In this document: one piece after another, positions 57,454 through 64,000 of the stretch
Numbering within the stretch: the first letter of the stretch is position 1
Layout: each line of letters starts with the position of its first letter
Assembly: GCA_965204245.1 (NCBI GenBank)
Contig: CBDBED010000009.1
Location: 1 to 64,000, forward strand
DNA length: 64,000 nucleotides
Source: JAAXIE01 sp965204245
GTDB lineage: Bacteria; Chloroflexota; Dehalococcoidia; Lucifugimonadales; JAAXIE01
Direction of reading: 5' to 3'
Notes under the pieces: model-generated
Databases searched by the model: none
What the model was told of the DNA's origin: nothing
The model's input: the letters and a program-made list of their open reading frames with translations, nothing else
Program-made: the position numbers and the translations under genes

Positions 57454-58937
57454 CGGACGACGGCGCTGCCGGGGCTTACCACGATATCCTTGACGAAGGA
57501 CTCGATGAACGCCCGCGTCTCCGTCAACTCGCTGGTCTTCAGAAACTCGCTCATGTCCTCGGCATAGGCCGTGATGGTCTCCACGTCGTCCAATACCACC
57601 CGGCGCTCTGACAGCATCGCCCTCGCCTCCTCGGCCGAGGCCTCAAGACGCTGCTGCCGCTCCCTGTGGTCCCGTATGCGGGGTTTGAAGTCCTCTATCT
57701 CCATGTCGGTGGTCTCCACGAGGTTGTAGAGCCGGTCCAGCCTCCTCTTAACCTCAGCCAACTCCGCCTCTATGGTCTCCAGCCGCTGACGCTGCTCACG
57801 CGCAACGCTGTCCATCTCTTCGTCCACCAGTCTTACGAGGTCGCGGATGTTCCCCTCTGTGAGAATATTGGAGCGGATTTGAGCGACCACCAACTCCTCG
57901 AAACGCCTCGCGTTCAGCCTGGGGGCCTGACAGGCACCACTGCCACGTTTCATGAGGGACTGGCAGACATAGTAGGAAAACTTCCCGCTCTTGGAGTCCT
58001 GGCCAGAGAGGGCCCGACGGCAATGCTTGCACCTGACCAGCCCGCTGAGCAGGTAGGTGCTTCCGACCCGGCGGGGGTGGGCCTTCTTGGGGGCGCGGGA
58101 GCGCAACTGTTTGTTCACCCGCCGGTACTGACTCTTGGAGATGATGGCGGGGAAGGCCTTCTCCACCCGTATCGGCTCGGCCTTCTCCTTGGCACTCTCG
58201 CCCCAGACCATGGTTCCGGTGTAGACCTGGTTGCAGAGGATGTTGTGCACCCCGGTCTTGGACCAGAGCTTGCCCGTGGGATTGGCGATGCCCTCTTCGT
58301 TCAGGGTACGGGTGATGTCCAGGATGCCTTTCCCTGACTGGGCCATCTCGAACATGCGCTGCACCACGGGGGAGGCGGCGGGGTCGGGTTCGAGAATGGG
58401 ACGTTTCTTGGCCCCGTCCTGCACCATGACCTTCCTGTACCCGTAGGGGGCCCGGCTGGACATCCAGAAGCCCCGGGTGGCTGCCTCACGCATCCCCCGT
58501 GAAACCTCCTGCGCGAGATTTTCCGAGTAAAATTCGTCTACACTTTCGATTATCGCTTCCATGAGCTTTCCCGTAGGGGAGTCGTCAGCGTGCTCGGTGA
58601 TGGATACGACCCTCACACCCTTTCGCCTGAGCATGGACTTGAAGGCCACGGCGTGCTCCCTCTTGCGGGTGAAGCGGGAGAATTTCCAGACCAGGATGTC
58701 CTGGAAAGGAGCGTCGGACCTGGTGGCCTCGTCCAGCATCCTTCGGAACTGGGGTCTGTCGGCGACTCGGCCGCTCTCGGCTTCATCCACGTACTCGCGG
58801 GCGATGACGTAGCCGTTCTTGTCAGCGTAGTCCCTGAGAGCCCGCAACTGGGCCGCCACTGAGAGGTCCACGTCCTGTCGGTCGCTGGAGACGCGGGCGT
58901 AGAGGGCGGCGGGGGTGACATTCACCGATTTAGTCAT
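57144..58937 (-). CDS. Large serine recombinase 3, 3' end overlapping recombinase 2
   Basis: 597 residues from ATG 58937 with AAGGAGAG upstream. LYARVSSDRQDVDLSVAAQL, RGFWMSSRAPYGYRKVMVQD, zinc ribbon VRCKHCRRALSG-YYVCQSL and coiled coil ETIEAELAEVKRRLDRLYNL. Homology ends at IPGRSVEEVALHGPVLS, and about 60 residues read through the antisense of recombinase 2 before a stop. The two genes face each other tail to tail, with a 310-base overlap. Confidence 0.9.
   Translation of the reverse strand: MTKSVNVTPAALYARVSSDRQDVDLSVAAQLRALRDYADKNGYVIAREYVDEAESGRVADRPQFRRMLDEATRSDAPFQDILVWKFSRFTRKREHAVAFKSMLRRKGVRVVSITEHADDSPTGKLMEAIIESVDEFYSENLAQEVSRGMREAATRGFWMSSRAPYGYRKVMVQDGAKKRPILEPDPAASPVVQRMFEMAQSGKGILDITRTLNEEGIANPTGKLWSKTGVHNILCNQVYTGTMVWGESAKEKAEPIRVEKAFPAIISKSQYRRVNKQLRSRAPKKAHPRRVGSTYLLSGLVRCKHCRRALSGQDSKSGKFSYYVCQSLMKRGSGACQAPRLNARRFEELVVAQIRSNILTEGNIRDLVRLVDEEMDSVAREQRQRLETIEAELAEVKRRLDRLYNLVETTDMEIEDFKPRIRDHRERQQRLEASAEEARAMLSERRVVLDDVETITAYAEDMSEFLKTSELTETRAFIESFVKDIVVSPGSAVVRYAIPMPEDSRIPGRSVEEVALHGPVLSTVKLSGLRCTETSTGSFKADFSMAFPGIWLSLGMGTVYLRRASSGTTTISLTKDWMKALRSVSSLCFRKSLSSLA
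57328..57383. repeat. Inverted repeat at the junction of two recombinase genes
   Basis: CCGGTACT and AGTACCGG are separated by 40 bases and lie exactly where homology to the common recombinase C-terminus ends in both genes. The flanks show a weaker extension. Recombinase 1 has a related CTGGTACCGG at the equivalent point (47158-47167). This may be a remnant of att sites at the 3' end of each recombinase gene. Confidence 0.5.
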
Positions 58938-59024
58938 TGTTGTGTACTCTCCTTGTACATCTTCCGGCCTTGACGGGAAAACTCAAGAGTTCAGCTCCGG
59001 CATGGGTAGCCGGTCGGCAATCAC

Positions 59025-59930
59025 CTATTGCCCCATCCCCTGGAGCGTCCGAGTGATTTCATCCATTGACGACGAATAGATGAACTGCTCCGAATGCCGA
59101 AAAACAGTATCATTTACAATGCTCACCGCCCTGCCATCCATCGCTCCTTCTCTTGGAGCGAGTCCGCTTTCCACTCGAGCATCTCCGCATAAGCCTGTCA
59201 ATAGCAACTCTGCTGAGAGAGGCATGGAAAACCATATCCAATTGGGATGTTGAGGTCCTAACCGGAAGGAAGTTGAGGGTATGTCCGACGTGATGAAGTT
59301 CCTTCCTGATTGAGGACCGTCGAATCGCCAACTTCCCTCCTCATAGCACCTGTAGAGCTCTTCACCTTCTTCGCCACGCAAGAAGGGGTCGGTCATGAGC
59401 GCCGGATACTTCCGAGGATTGTCGAGTCCAGACTTGTCCCGCAGCAACGAGAACAACGCTTCCAGTTCATTGGCCGATTCTGGTGACTGGCCAAGGAATT
59501 CCGCCTTGGTCGCTTCATGCATTTGCAGATGCTCAACTCTAAGCTGCGTTAAGGATTCGCTCATCTGCTTCCGAAATCCATGACTCCTCAACTTGGAGTC
59601 GATGACAAATCGGGCAAGCCAGGACCTCAATCCCGCCGACCCCTCCCGATCAGCGATCAACTCGTTCAAGTCATTAAGGTCTGTCTGCCTTAGCGCCGCT
59701 AGGATTGGTGCCCAACAGCCTTCACGTTCCGTGAGGATGATATCGTTGGCGACGGAATAGGCATCCCGAGATACCTCGACATCGTGTATCGCACGCTCCG
59801 TGATTTCCGGTCCTTCGCTGCTTTTGTCGAAAACGTAGATGTGTTCGACGTTGTTCGGCACATGGAATCCACGCAAATAGAATTGCGGGACGAAGTGCTT
59901 CCTCACCTTGTCTATTTCAAACATACCCAT
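59025..59930 (-). CDS. DUF4238 protein
   Basis: 301 residues. The opening KHFVPQFYLRGFHVPNNVEH is the DUF4238 signature; the family often carries a cargo role in mobile elements and its function is unknown. It also shows LRSWLARFVIDSKLRSHGFR and RNFITSDIPSTSF. Followed by recombinase 3 on the same strand with an 88-base gap. Confidence 0.8.
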   Translation of the reverse strand: MGMFEIDKVRKHFVPQFYLRGFHVPNNVEHIYVFDKSSEGPEITERAIHDVEVSRDAYSVANDIILTEREGCWAPILAALRQTDLNDLNELIADREGSAGLRSWLARFVIDSKLRSHGFRKQMSESLTQLRVEHLQMHEATKAEFLGQSPESANELEALFSLLRDKSGLDNPRKYPALMTDPFLRGEEGEELYRCYEEGSWRFDGPQSGRNFITSDIPSTSFRLGPQHPNWIWFSMPLSAELLLTGLCGDARVESGLAPREGAMDGRAVSIVNDTVFRHSEQFIYSSSMDEITRTLQGMGQ

Positions 59931-60031
59931 ATTCTGGTGAGCCTTCGTTCTTTACAGTTATGGCCAGTTGCTCATTCTCAAGGCACAATCATATGACCAA
60001 AGGTCTCGGCCCGCCTTTTGTGCCTTCCCGC

Positions 60032-60994
60032 TCATATCACCTGGTAGCCCTCGGCGATGTGCTGGAAAGCCGCCTGGCACGTCTGGGGCTGGAGCACGGA
60101 CCGGTCGCGGTAGGGCACGGCTATGACGGCCACCTTGGCCACCCTCCCGTTCCAGATGACGGGCCTGGCCGCCACGATGAGGTCGTCGGCGTGCCACAGA
60201 TCGTAGCCGCTCACCCTGTCAACGCAGAAGGGCCTGCCGCTGAGTATCACCCGCTCCGCAATGGAGCCCGGTGCTGGCGGATCGCCACGGCGGGGCAGGA
60301 GGCCTCGCAGGAGGGATAGGGGTCTCCTGGTGGTCCTAAGCTTGAACCCCCGCGTCCGCGCCACCACCGTCGTCCTGAACATCTCGGGCAAGGAGTCGGG
60401 AACCCACAGATGAGGCTCCCCCTCCTCCCTCCGCTCATACATGACGCACAGCAGAGGTTGGTGCTGCATCACCTCCACCAGTCGCAGGGCCACCGAGGAG
60501 TAGGCCCTCTTCGTGTACATCCGTTGCAGGGTCACCACGTCCAGCCCCGAGCGCTCAACGAAGGGATGAAACACCTCCGGTTGCATCAACGTCGCGGCAG
60601 CGAACCGGTCCGCCTCATGGCATAAGTCCTCGCCGTCGGGCTTGCGAACCTTGGGGTAGAGGTCCCCCACCCTCTCGCAGGTGATCTCATAGAACTCGTG
60701 CAGCACCGTGTGCTCTTGGGACCCGTCCGGGTCGTAGGCGTCGTACTCGATCAGGTAGCGTCCCTTCTTGGACCCGGTATGGACGCCCCTCAGGCCGCAT
60801 TCCAGGTGGGTGCACTTGGCGGTCTCCACCCCGGCACGTTCCAACTGGGCGGTGATCTCCTTCATGCCGGGGAAGGTGGGGAGGCCGAAGAAGTCCACGA
60901 ACTCCTGCGCCAGGGCTGCGGGCTTGAACCCCTTCAGGGGGACGTGCTGTTCCATCAGCCGGTGGCAGAAGTCGTCCAACAGTGCCGTGGTCAT
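60032..60994 (-). CDS. ImmA/IrrE-type metallopeptidase-like protein
   Basis: 320 residues. SQEHTVLHEFYEITCERVGD is the zinc-site region; the usual HExxH reads H-E-F-Y-E, so the second His is replaced by Glu, and a further E/D ligand (CHEADRFAAATLMQPEVF) follows. A C-terminal GAF/PAS-like half (RPFCVDRVSGYDLWHADDLI) is present. In ICEBs1-like elements ImmA cleaves the ImmR repressor to induce excision. The partner gene upstream overlaps by four bases. Protease activity is uncertain. Confidence 0.7.
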   Translation of the reverse strand: MTTALLDDFCHRLMEQHVPLKGFKPAALAQEFVDFFGLPTFPGMKEITAQLERAGVETAKCTHLECGLRGVHTGSKKGRYLIEYDAYDPDGSQEHTVLHEFYEITCERVGDLYPKVRKPDGEDLCHEADRFAAATLMQPEVFHPFVERSGLDVVTLQRMYTKRAYSSVALRLVEVMQHQPLLCVMYERREEGEPHLWVPDSLPEMFRTTVVARTRGFKLRTTRRPLSLLRGLLPRRGDPPAPGSIAERVILSGRPFCVDRVSGYDLWHADDLIVAARPVIWNGRVAKVAVIAVPYRDRSVLQPQTCQAAFQHIAEGYQVI

Positions 60995-61413
60995 GAGAGC
61001 AACCTCTTTCCGCTGTAACGCTCGTACAGCTCTACGATGAATCGCTTGGACTCGGTGGTCAGGGGACCCCGGGGCCTGGTTCCAACACGAAAAACGGGGT
61101 CGGAGAGGACGTACTGGTAGGCGCGCTCCACCTCCGTGGCCGCGTCGACCCTGGTCTCCCCTGCCTGCGTCTCCAGATATCCCGCTCTCTTGAGAAGGCC
61201 CTGGACGGGCACCCCGTACAGGGAAGCCAGACGCCTCAGGAGCCTGGGTCCCGGCTGTCGGTCCCCCTTCTCGATCTGGGAGAGGTAGGAGTTGGAGATG
61301 CCGGCGAGACGCTGCACCTCCCGCAGGCTCATAACGCCCCTCAGCCTCTTCAGCAGGGGGCCCAGCTCCTCGTCCCCCAACTCCTGATCTTGGTAGTCCA
61401 TCTCTTCGGCCAT
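60991..61413 (-). CDS. XRE-family repressor (ImmR-like)
   Basis: 140 residues from ATG 61413 (AGAGGAGA upstream). HTH: LREVQRLAGISNSYLSQIEK with GDRQPGPRLLRRLASLYGV, a classic XRE. The C-terminus has RVDAATEVERAYQYVLSDP. Coupled to the ImmA-like gene (ATGA), as in many integrative elements. It probably represses the divergent small genes through the inverted repeats at 61554-61617. Confidence 0.8.
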   Translation of the reverse strand: MAEEMDYQDQELGDEELGPLLKRLRGVMSLREVQRLAGISNSYLSQIEKGDRQPGPRLLRRLASLYGVPVQGLLKRAGYLETQAGETRVDAATEVERAYQYVLSDPVFRVGTRPRGPLTTESKRFIVELYERYSGKRLLS

Positions 61414-61553
61414 CGCGGTCTCCTCTTGCGCTCCCGGTGTCCCACTGGTGCAGCCATAATGGTCTTGGCTCATTCTTGGCCTATAAGTGTCCTATTCTTG
61501 CAAGCACTTGTCAATGGTCTTCAGAAATATTAGTGTTTGGCTGTTGTCCTAAA

Positions 61554-61617
61554 GTACACCACGCTGTTAGAGTATCCACTAACAGGTGTAGTACATCAGG
61601 TACCCTATGATACACCT
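61554..61617. promoter_or_regulatory. Operator-like inverted repeats between divergent regulators
   Basis: CTGTTAG (61564-61570) pairs with CTAACAG (61579-61585), and TACACC at 61555 and 61611 pairs with GGTGTA (61585-61590). The whole 60 bases are symmetrical. The site stands between the XRE gene and the rightward small genes. Confidence 0.5.
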
Positions 61618-61643
61618 GTGGCGCACCACTGCGCTACCACAAA

Positions 61644-61895
61644 ATGTCAGTGTTCCGGAGGTGGGGACGCGTGAGCAAGAGGGCCCGGCTGACCAGAGAA
61701 CAGGAGGAGACTCGGCTGCACGGCCTGCGCATGCTGGCCCGTATGATCGTCCGGGCCCACCTCGCCTCTCTCAGGGAGGAGGCCGACGGCAAGGACGTGA
61801 CAATGCAGAAAGGGATCATCTCCATGAATGGACGAGGTCGTTCTCCCAGCATGGCGGAAGGGCTCTTGCAGAGGGAAGAGGGTGATGGCCAGTAA
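61644..61895 (+). CDS. Small basic protein, element 2
   Basis: 83 residues. ETRLHGLRMLARMIVRAHLA resembles the small basic protein of the first element (45330-45617). It overlaps the next gene by 11 bases. Role unknown. Confidence 0.45.
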   Translation: MSVFRRWGRVSKRARLTREQEETRLHGLRMLARMIVRAHLASLREEADGKDVTMQKGIISMNGRGRSPSMAEGLLQREEGDGQ

Positions 61896-62127
61896 GAACT
61901 CCTCCAAGAGGGTCAAGGTCAAGCCTGAGGCTCTCTGGGAGCGCTTGGACCAGATCCATATGACGCAGAATGCCCTAGCCGCCCGGCTGGGCATTACTTC
62001 GGGTCACCTCTCCAGGCTCGTCCGGGGGCTCCGTTCCCCATCTCCCGAACTGCGCCTTCGGCTTCAGGAAGCCCTGGGCTGCCATGAGTTCGAGGAGCTG
62101 TTCTTCATGGCTGGTCCCGGTGAGTAA
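61885..62127 (+). CDS. Small XRE-like HTH protein (type A), element 2
   Basis: 80 residues from ATG 61885 with GAGGGAAGAGG upstream. HTH: MTQNALAARLGITSGHLSRL, then SPELRLRLQEALGCHEFEEL. Homologous to 44617-44898. Confidence 0.75.
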   Translation: MASKNSSKRVKVKPEALWERLDQIHMTQNALAARLGITSGHLSRLVRGLRSPSPELRLRLQEALGCHEFEELFFMAGPGE

Positions 62128-62383
62128 GGAAATCGAGCCCTCCGCCTCGCTGTTCACTCCCGGCGTCTCCCTGTTGCCCGATGATTTCGTGAAGCGTTTG
62201 ACCCGGCTTAAGCAGGCGACCGGCCTCACCTGGGACGGTTTCGCCGTGTGCTTGGGAGTGGACAATCGGCAGGTGCTGCGCTGGCGTCAGGGTGGCGCCC
62301 CATGTGGCGGGGCCATGCTGGCCATGGTTCGCCTGGCTCTACAGGTGCCGGGCGGTCTCGCAATTCTGTTGGGTGAGGCCTAG
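62120..62383 (+). CDS. Small HTH protein (type B), element 2
   Basis: 87 residues from GTG 62120, overlapping the previous stop by eight bases. LTWDGFAVCLGVDNRQVLRW and LQVPGGLAILLGEA match the type B protein of element 1, without its acidic tail. Confidence 0.7.
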   Translation: MSKEIEPSASLFTPGVSLLPDDFVKRLTRLKQATGLTWDGFAVCLGVDNRQVLRWRQGGAPCGGAMLAMVRLALQVPGGLAILLGEA

Positions 62384-62410
62384 GTAGTCGTTCACTGGAG
62401 GAGTTAAGGC

Positions 62411-62680
62411 ATGGGACGCCGGCAGCAATGGGTCTACCGCACTGAGCCGTCGCGATTTCCGCCGGATTTCCCGCAGCGGTTGGAGGCGTTCAAGGTGGCC
62501 TCCGGGCTGTCCTGGCGGGGTCTGGCTCGGGAACTCCGGGTGGACGTGCAGTTGCTCAGGAGGTGGCGGAATGGAACAAAGCCGGACCCAGGGCATCTCG
62601 TCTCCCTCTTCAATCTCGGTGGCAAGATGGGCCTGCTGCATTGCTTGTTGCCGGAGGCTGTCAAATACAGTTCCATATAA
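62411..62680 (+). CDS. Small HTH protein (second type B-like), element 2
   Basis: 89 residues from ATG 62411 (GGAGGAGTTAAGGC upstream). LSWRGLARELRVDVQLLRRW and LVSLFNLGGKMGLLHCLLPE follow the type B pattern with a shortened end. It is a diverged tandem copy of the previous gene; element 1 has only one. Confidence 0.65.
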   Translation: MGRRQQWVYRTEPSRFPPDFPQRLEAFKVASGLSWRGLARELRVDVQLLRRWRNGTKPDPGHLVSLFNLGGKMGLLHCLLPEAVKYSSI

Positions 62681-62857
62681 CGAGCTTGAACTGTAGCAGT
62701 CGAATAGGTCGCCGCTCTGACTCACCGCGAGACTTCGTGAAAGTCCGTCTAGGAGTCATATGCTTGTACCGAGTTCTATGCCGTTCGCTCATCCTGGTAC
62801 CACCACCTAGTCCTAAACCTTCTCGGACCACCCACAGCCGTCATCTGCTGAACGGAA

Positions 62858-63139
62858 TCATACCTTCGACGCCATGCGAGCGTCATTGCGAAGCCTCCTC
62901 TCAATCGCTGCTAACTGCCCAAAACGCCCCAGCACGTCGAACGAACCTGACAAATCTAAGGGTGCGACCTCAAGCCGTCTGCCAGAATGCCTGACATGGT
63001 ATGTCGCGGCTTCCGCTTCGCCCTGAGCATCGATGCGCAAGCCTCCGGGAAGGTCGAGTGCAGTGGCATATGCAAGCAGTTGGTACAAGTCGGCATTGTG
63101 TACCCTTCCCTCAACAATCCTTTGGTACTTGACAGCCGA
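62858..63139 (-). pseudogene. McrC C-terminal fragment
   Basis: SAVKYQRIVEGRVHNADLYQ, LLAYATALDLPGGLRIDAQG and TYHVRHSGRRLEVAPLDLSG are the C-terminal nuclease-core part of McrC, the partner of the McrB GTPase in modification-dependent restriction. The upstream part is absent or out of frame, and no McrB is seen. The missing body suggests a deletion at the island edge. Confidence 0.6.
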
Positions 63140-63238
63140 TGTCGCTTGTCACTGTTTCGGGAGCAGGATGGAAGACTGATGAACGTAGCTGGCATGGTGT
63201 TGCCCCGCCTACATTGTACTCTAGTAACTAATCCCTAG

Positions 63239-63280
63239 TCCTCCCCGTCATCTAGTGGTAGACTCCCAGCCTCGACAAGT
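63239..63280 (+). other. tRNA-Glu-like 5' half
   Basis: CCCCGTCATCTAGTGGTAGA followed by CTCCCAGCCTC resembles the acceptor, D-arm and anticodon-stem 5' part of tRNA-Glu. No T-arm or 3' acceptor follows (the next bases are a ribosome-binding site and a coding start), so no functional tRNA is encoded. Confidence 0.25.
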
Positions 63281-63297
63281 CGCTATGGAGGCTACCC

Positions 63298-63477
63298 ATG
63301 GCTACCGAAGAACCTGCCACCATATCACTTACTGTCCCTCCGAGGGGTGGGACCGCGCCCAAGCAGACCCGCACCCAGCGCGTGATTGAGCGCTTCGGCA
63401 ACGTCCTATGGTGGGTGCTATGGGTGGGCGGTGCAGTGGCTTTTGTCCTTCTGTGGCCACTGGCGTTTTACGGCTGA
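63298..63477 (+). CDS. 59-residue single-pass membrane protein
   Basis: ATG 63298 has GGAGG six bases upstream. N-terminal soluble part (TEEPATISLTVPPRGGTAPK), then one hydrophobic segment (VLWWVLWVGGAVAFVLLWPL). Function unknown. Confidence 0.5.
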   Translation: MATEEPATISLTVPPRGGTAPKQTRTQRVIERFGNVLWWVLWVGGAVAFVLLWPLAFYG

Positions 63478-63594
63478 CCTTGCCAAGGCCGCTCACCACT
63501 ATGGCAACCCAGAATATGGGACGCCGATCACGGAAGCCGTAGCCCATGCAGTGGCCACGGCTTGGAGGTGGGTATGGTATTAAGTGGTGAGTAA

Positions 63595-63608
63595 GGGGGG
63601 GGGGGGGG
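63595..63608. repeat. Homopolymer of 14 G
   Basis: An uninterrupted run of 14 G in the gap between two small genes. Homopolymer length is unreliable in most sequencing data. Confidence 0.7.
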
Positions 63609-63767
63609 TGTATCCTTGTAACAGTATGTTACTATTGGTAACAGGTTTAGCTATTCATGAATCCCAAGATACCATTGAAACTGATCGAGGTCAGCTTGGA
63701 GTTGCAGGGCATTAACATTGATGCCTTGCACGTCAACATGTCTTAGACCTTCATTCTCTCTTCTAGC

Positions 63768-63992
63768 ATGAATAGTAATATAAAGACAATCACGGGAATC
63801 GCCCTAATACTCTTGGGCATCACAGCCGTAGCGCTCGGGATATTGCAGTTCTTTGGTACGTGCTACGTATATCCATATCAAGATGTACCAATACTGGCGT
63901 GCTTGGTGGACTTGGCCTTTATGACAATCGTTGGATTCAGCCTATGCGCCGTCGGCGCGGTAATCGTTTTCCTCGCCTCTCCCCGACGCTAG
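63768..63992 (+). CDS. Small two-helix membrane protein
   Basis: 74 residues. Hydrophobic segments ITGIALILLGITAVALGILQ and LVDLAFMTIVGFSLCAVGAV. No clear ribosome-binding site. Function unknown. Confidence 0.4.
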   Translation: MNSNIKTITGIALILLGITAVALGILQFFGTCYVYPYQDVPILACLVDLAFMTIVGFSLCAVGAVIVFLASPRR

Positions 63993-64000
63993 CCCCCCCT

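Noticed and set aside
63595..63608. Poly-G tract as a phase-variation switch
   Set aside because: It lies between genes, not inside a coding region or at promoter spacing that can be defined, and homopolymer length is error-prone.

Overview
The window is about 57-60% GC and encodes bacterial proteins. NHL-like 'SDGETMWVAD' repeats with a dockerin/EF-hand-type tail, a collagen-like lipoprotein, a CAP-domain lipoprotein with a Thr-Pro linker, and lipoproteins carrying PVEVPVDREVE-type spacers are the mix I associate with Chloroflexota (SAR202/Dehalococcoidia-like, often environmental or sponge-associated). That placement is an inference; no rRNA or complete tRNA is present to test it.

Layout. 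(1) 0.6-9.6 kb: a type I restriction-modification locus (hsdM, hsdS, hsdR) interrupted by accessory genes: a small helical HsdM-associated protein, a Thoeris ThsB-like TIR protein, a trypsin-like protease and a BrnT/BrnA toxin-antitoxin pair. A second copy of the hsdM 3' end lies behind the TIR gene. Most genes here carry frameshifts. (2) 10-18.5 kb: accessory genes, including a truncated surface protein, a HigB/HigA-type toxin-antitoxin pair sharing a perfect 28-bp palindrome with a divergent cytosolic trypsin-like protease, a HEPN protein, small membrane proteins and a collagen-like lipoprotein. (3) 18.5-31 kb: CAP-domain lipoprotein, J-domain and zinc-ribbon proteins, aldo/keto reductase, methyltransferase, and a GNAT acetyltransferase then rsgA behind a well-formed promoter, 19-codon leader ORF and tandem terminator-like hairpins. 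(4) 31-43.5 kb: a FecBCDE-type ABC importer operon with a double substrate-binding protein and an alpha/beta hydrolase, a KAP P-loop NTPase, decayed genes, and a second FecCDE-type locus whose permease is cut off at about 43,533.

Region 3-4 is peppered with repeats: eight same-orientation copies of a 30-bp motif between 19.7 and 41.8 kb, and a 926-bp near-identical direct repeat (26.4 and 39.6 kb) carrying a radical-SAM gene with two in-frame stops.

(5) 43.5-62.7 kb is a mobile defence island. It holds three related large serine recombinases, two of them tail-to-tail with overlapping 3' ends; two copies of a small-gene cassette (two HTH proteins plus a small basic protein); a two-gene SIR2 plus 931-residue module; a HEPN protein; AbiEi/AbiEii; DUF4238; and an ImmA-like/XRE pair. 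The SIR2 pair is the best candidate for an undescribed system. (6) 62.8-64 kb: an McrC remnant, a tRNA-Glu-like half sequence and two small membrane proteins.

Frameshifts are concentrated left of about 31 kb, while ORFs right of 43.5 kb are mostly open. From sequence alone I cannot separate real gene decay from uncorrected indels in the assembly.
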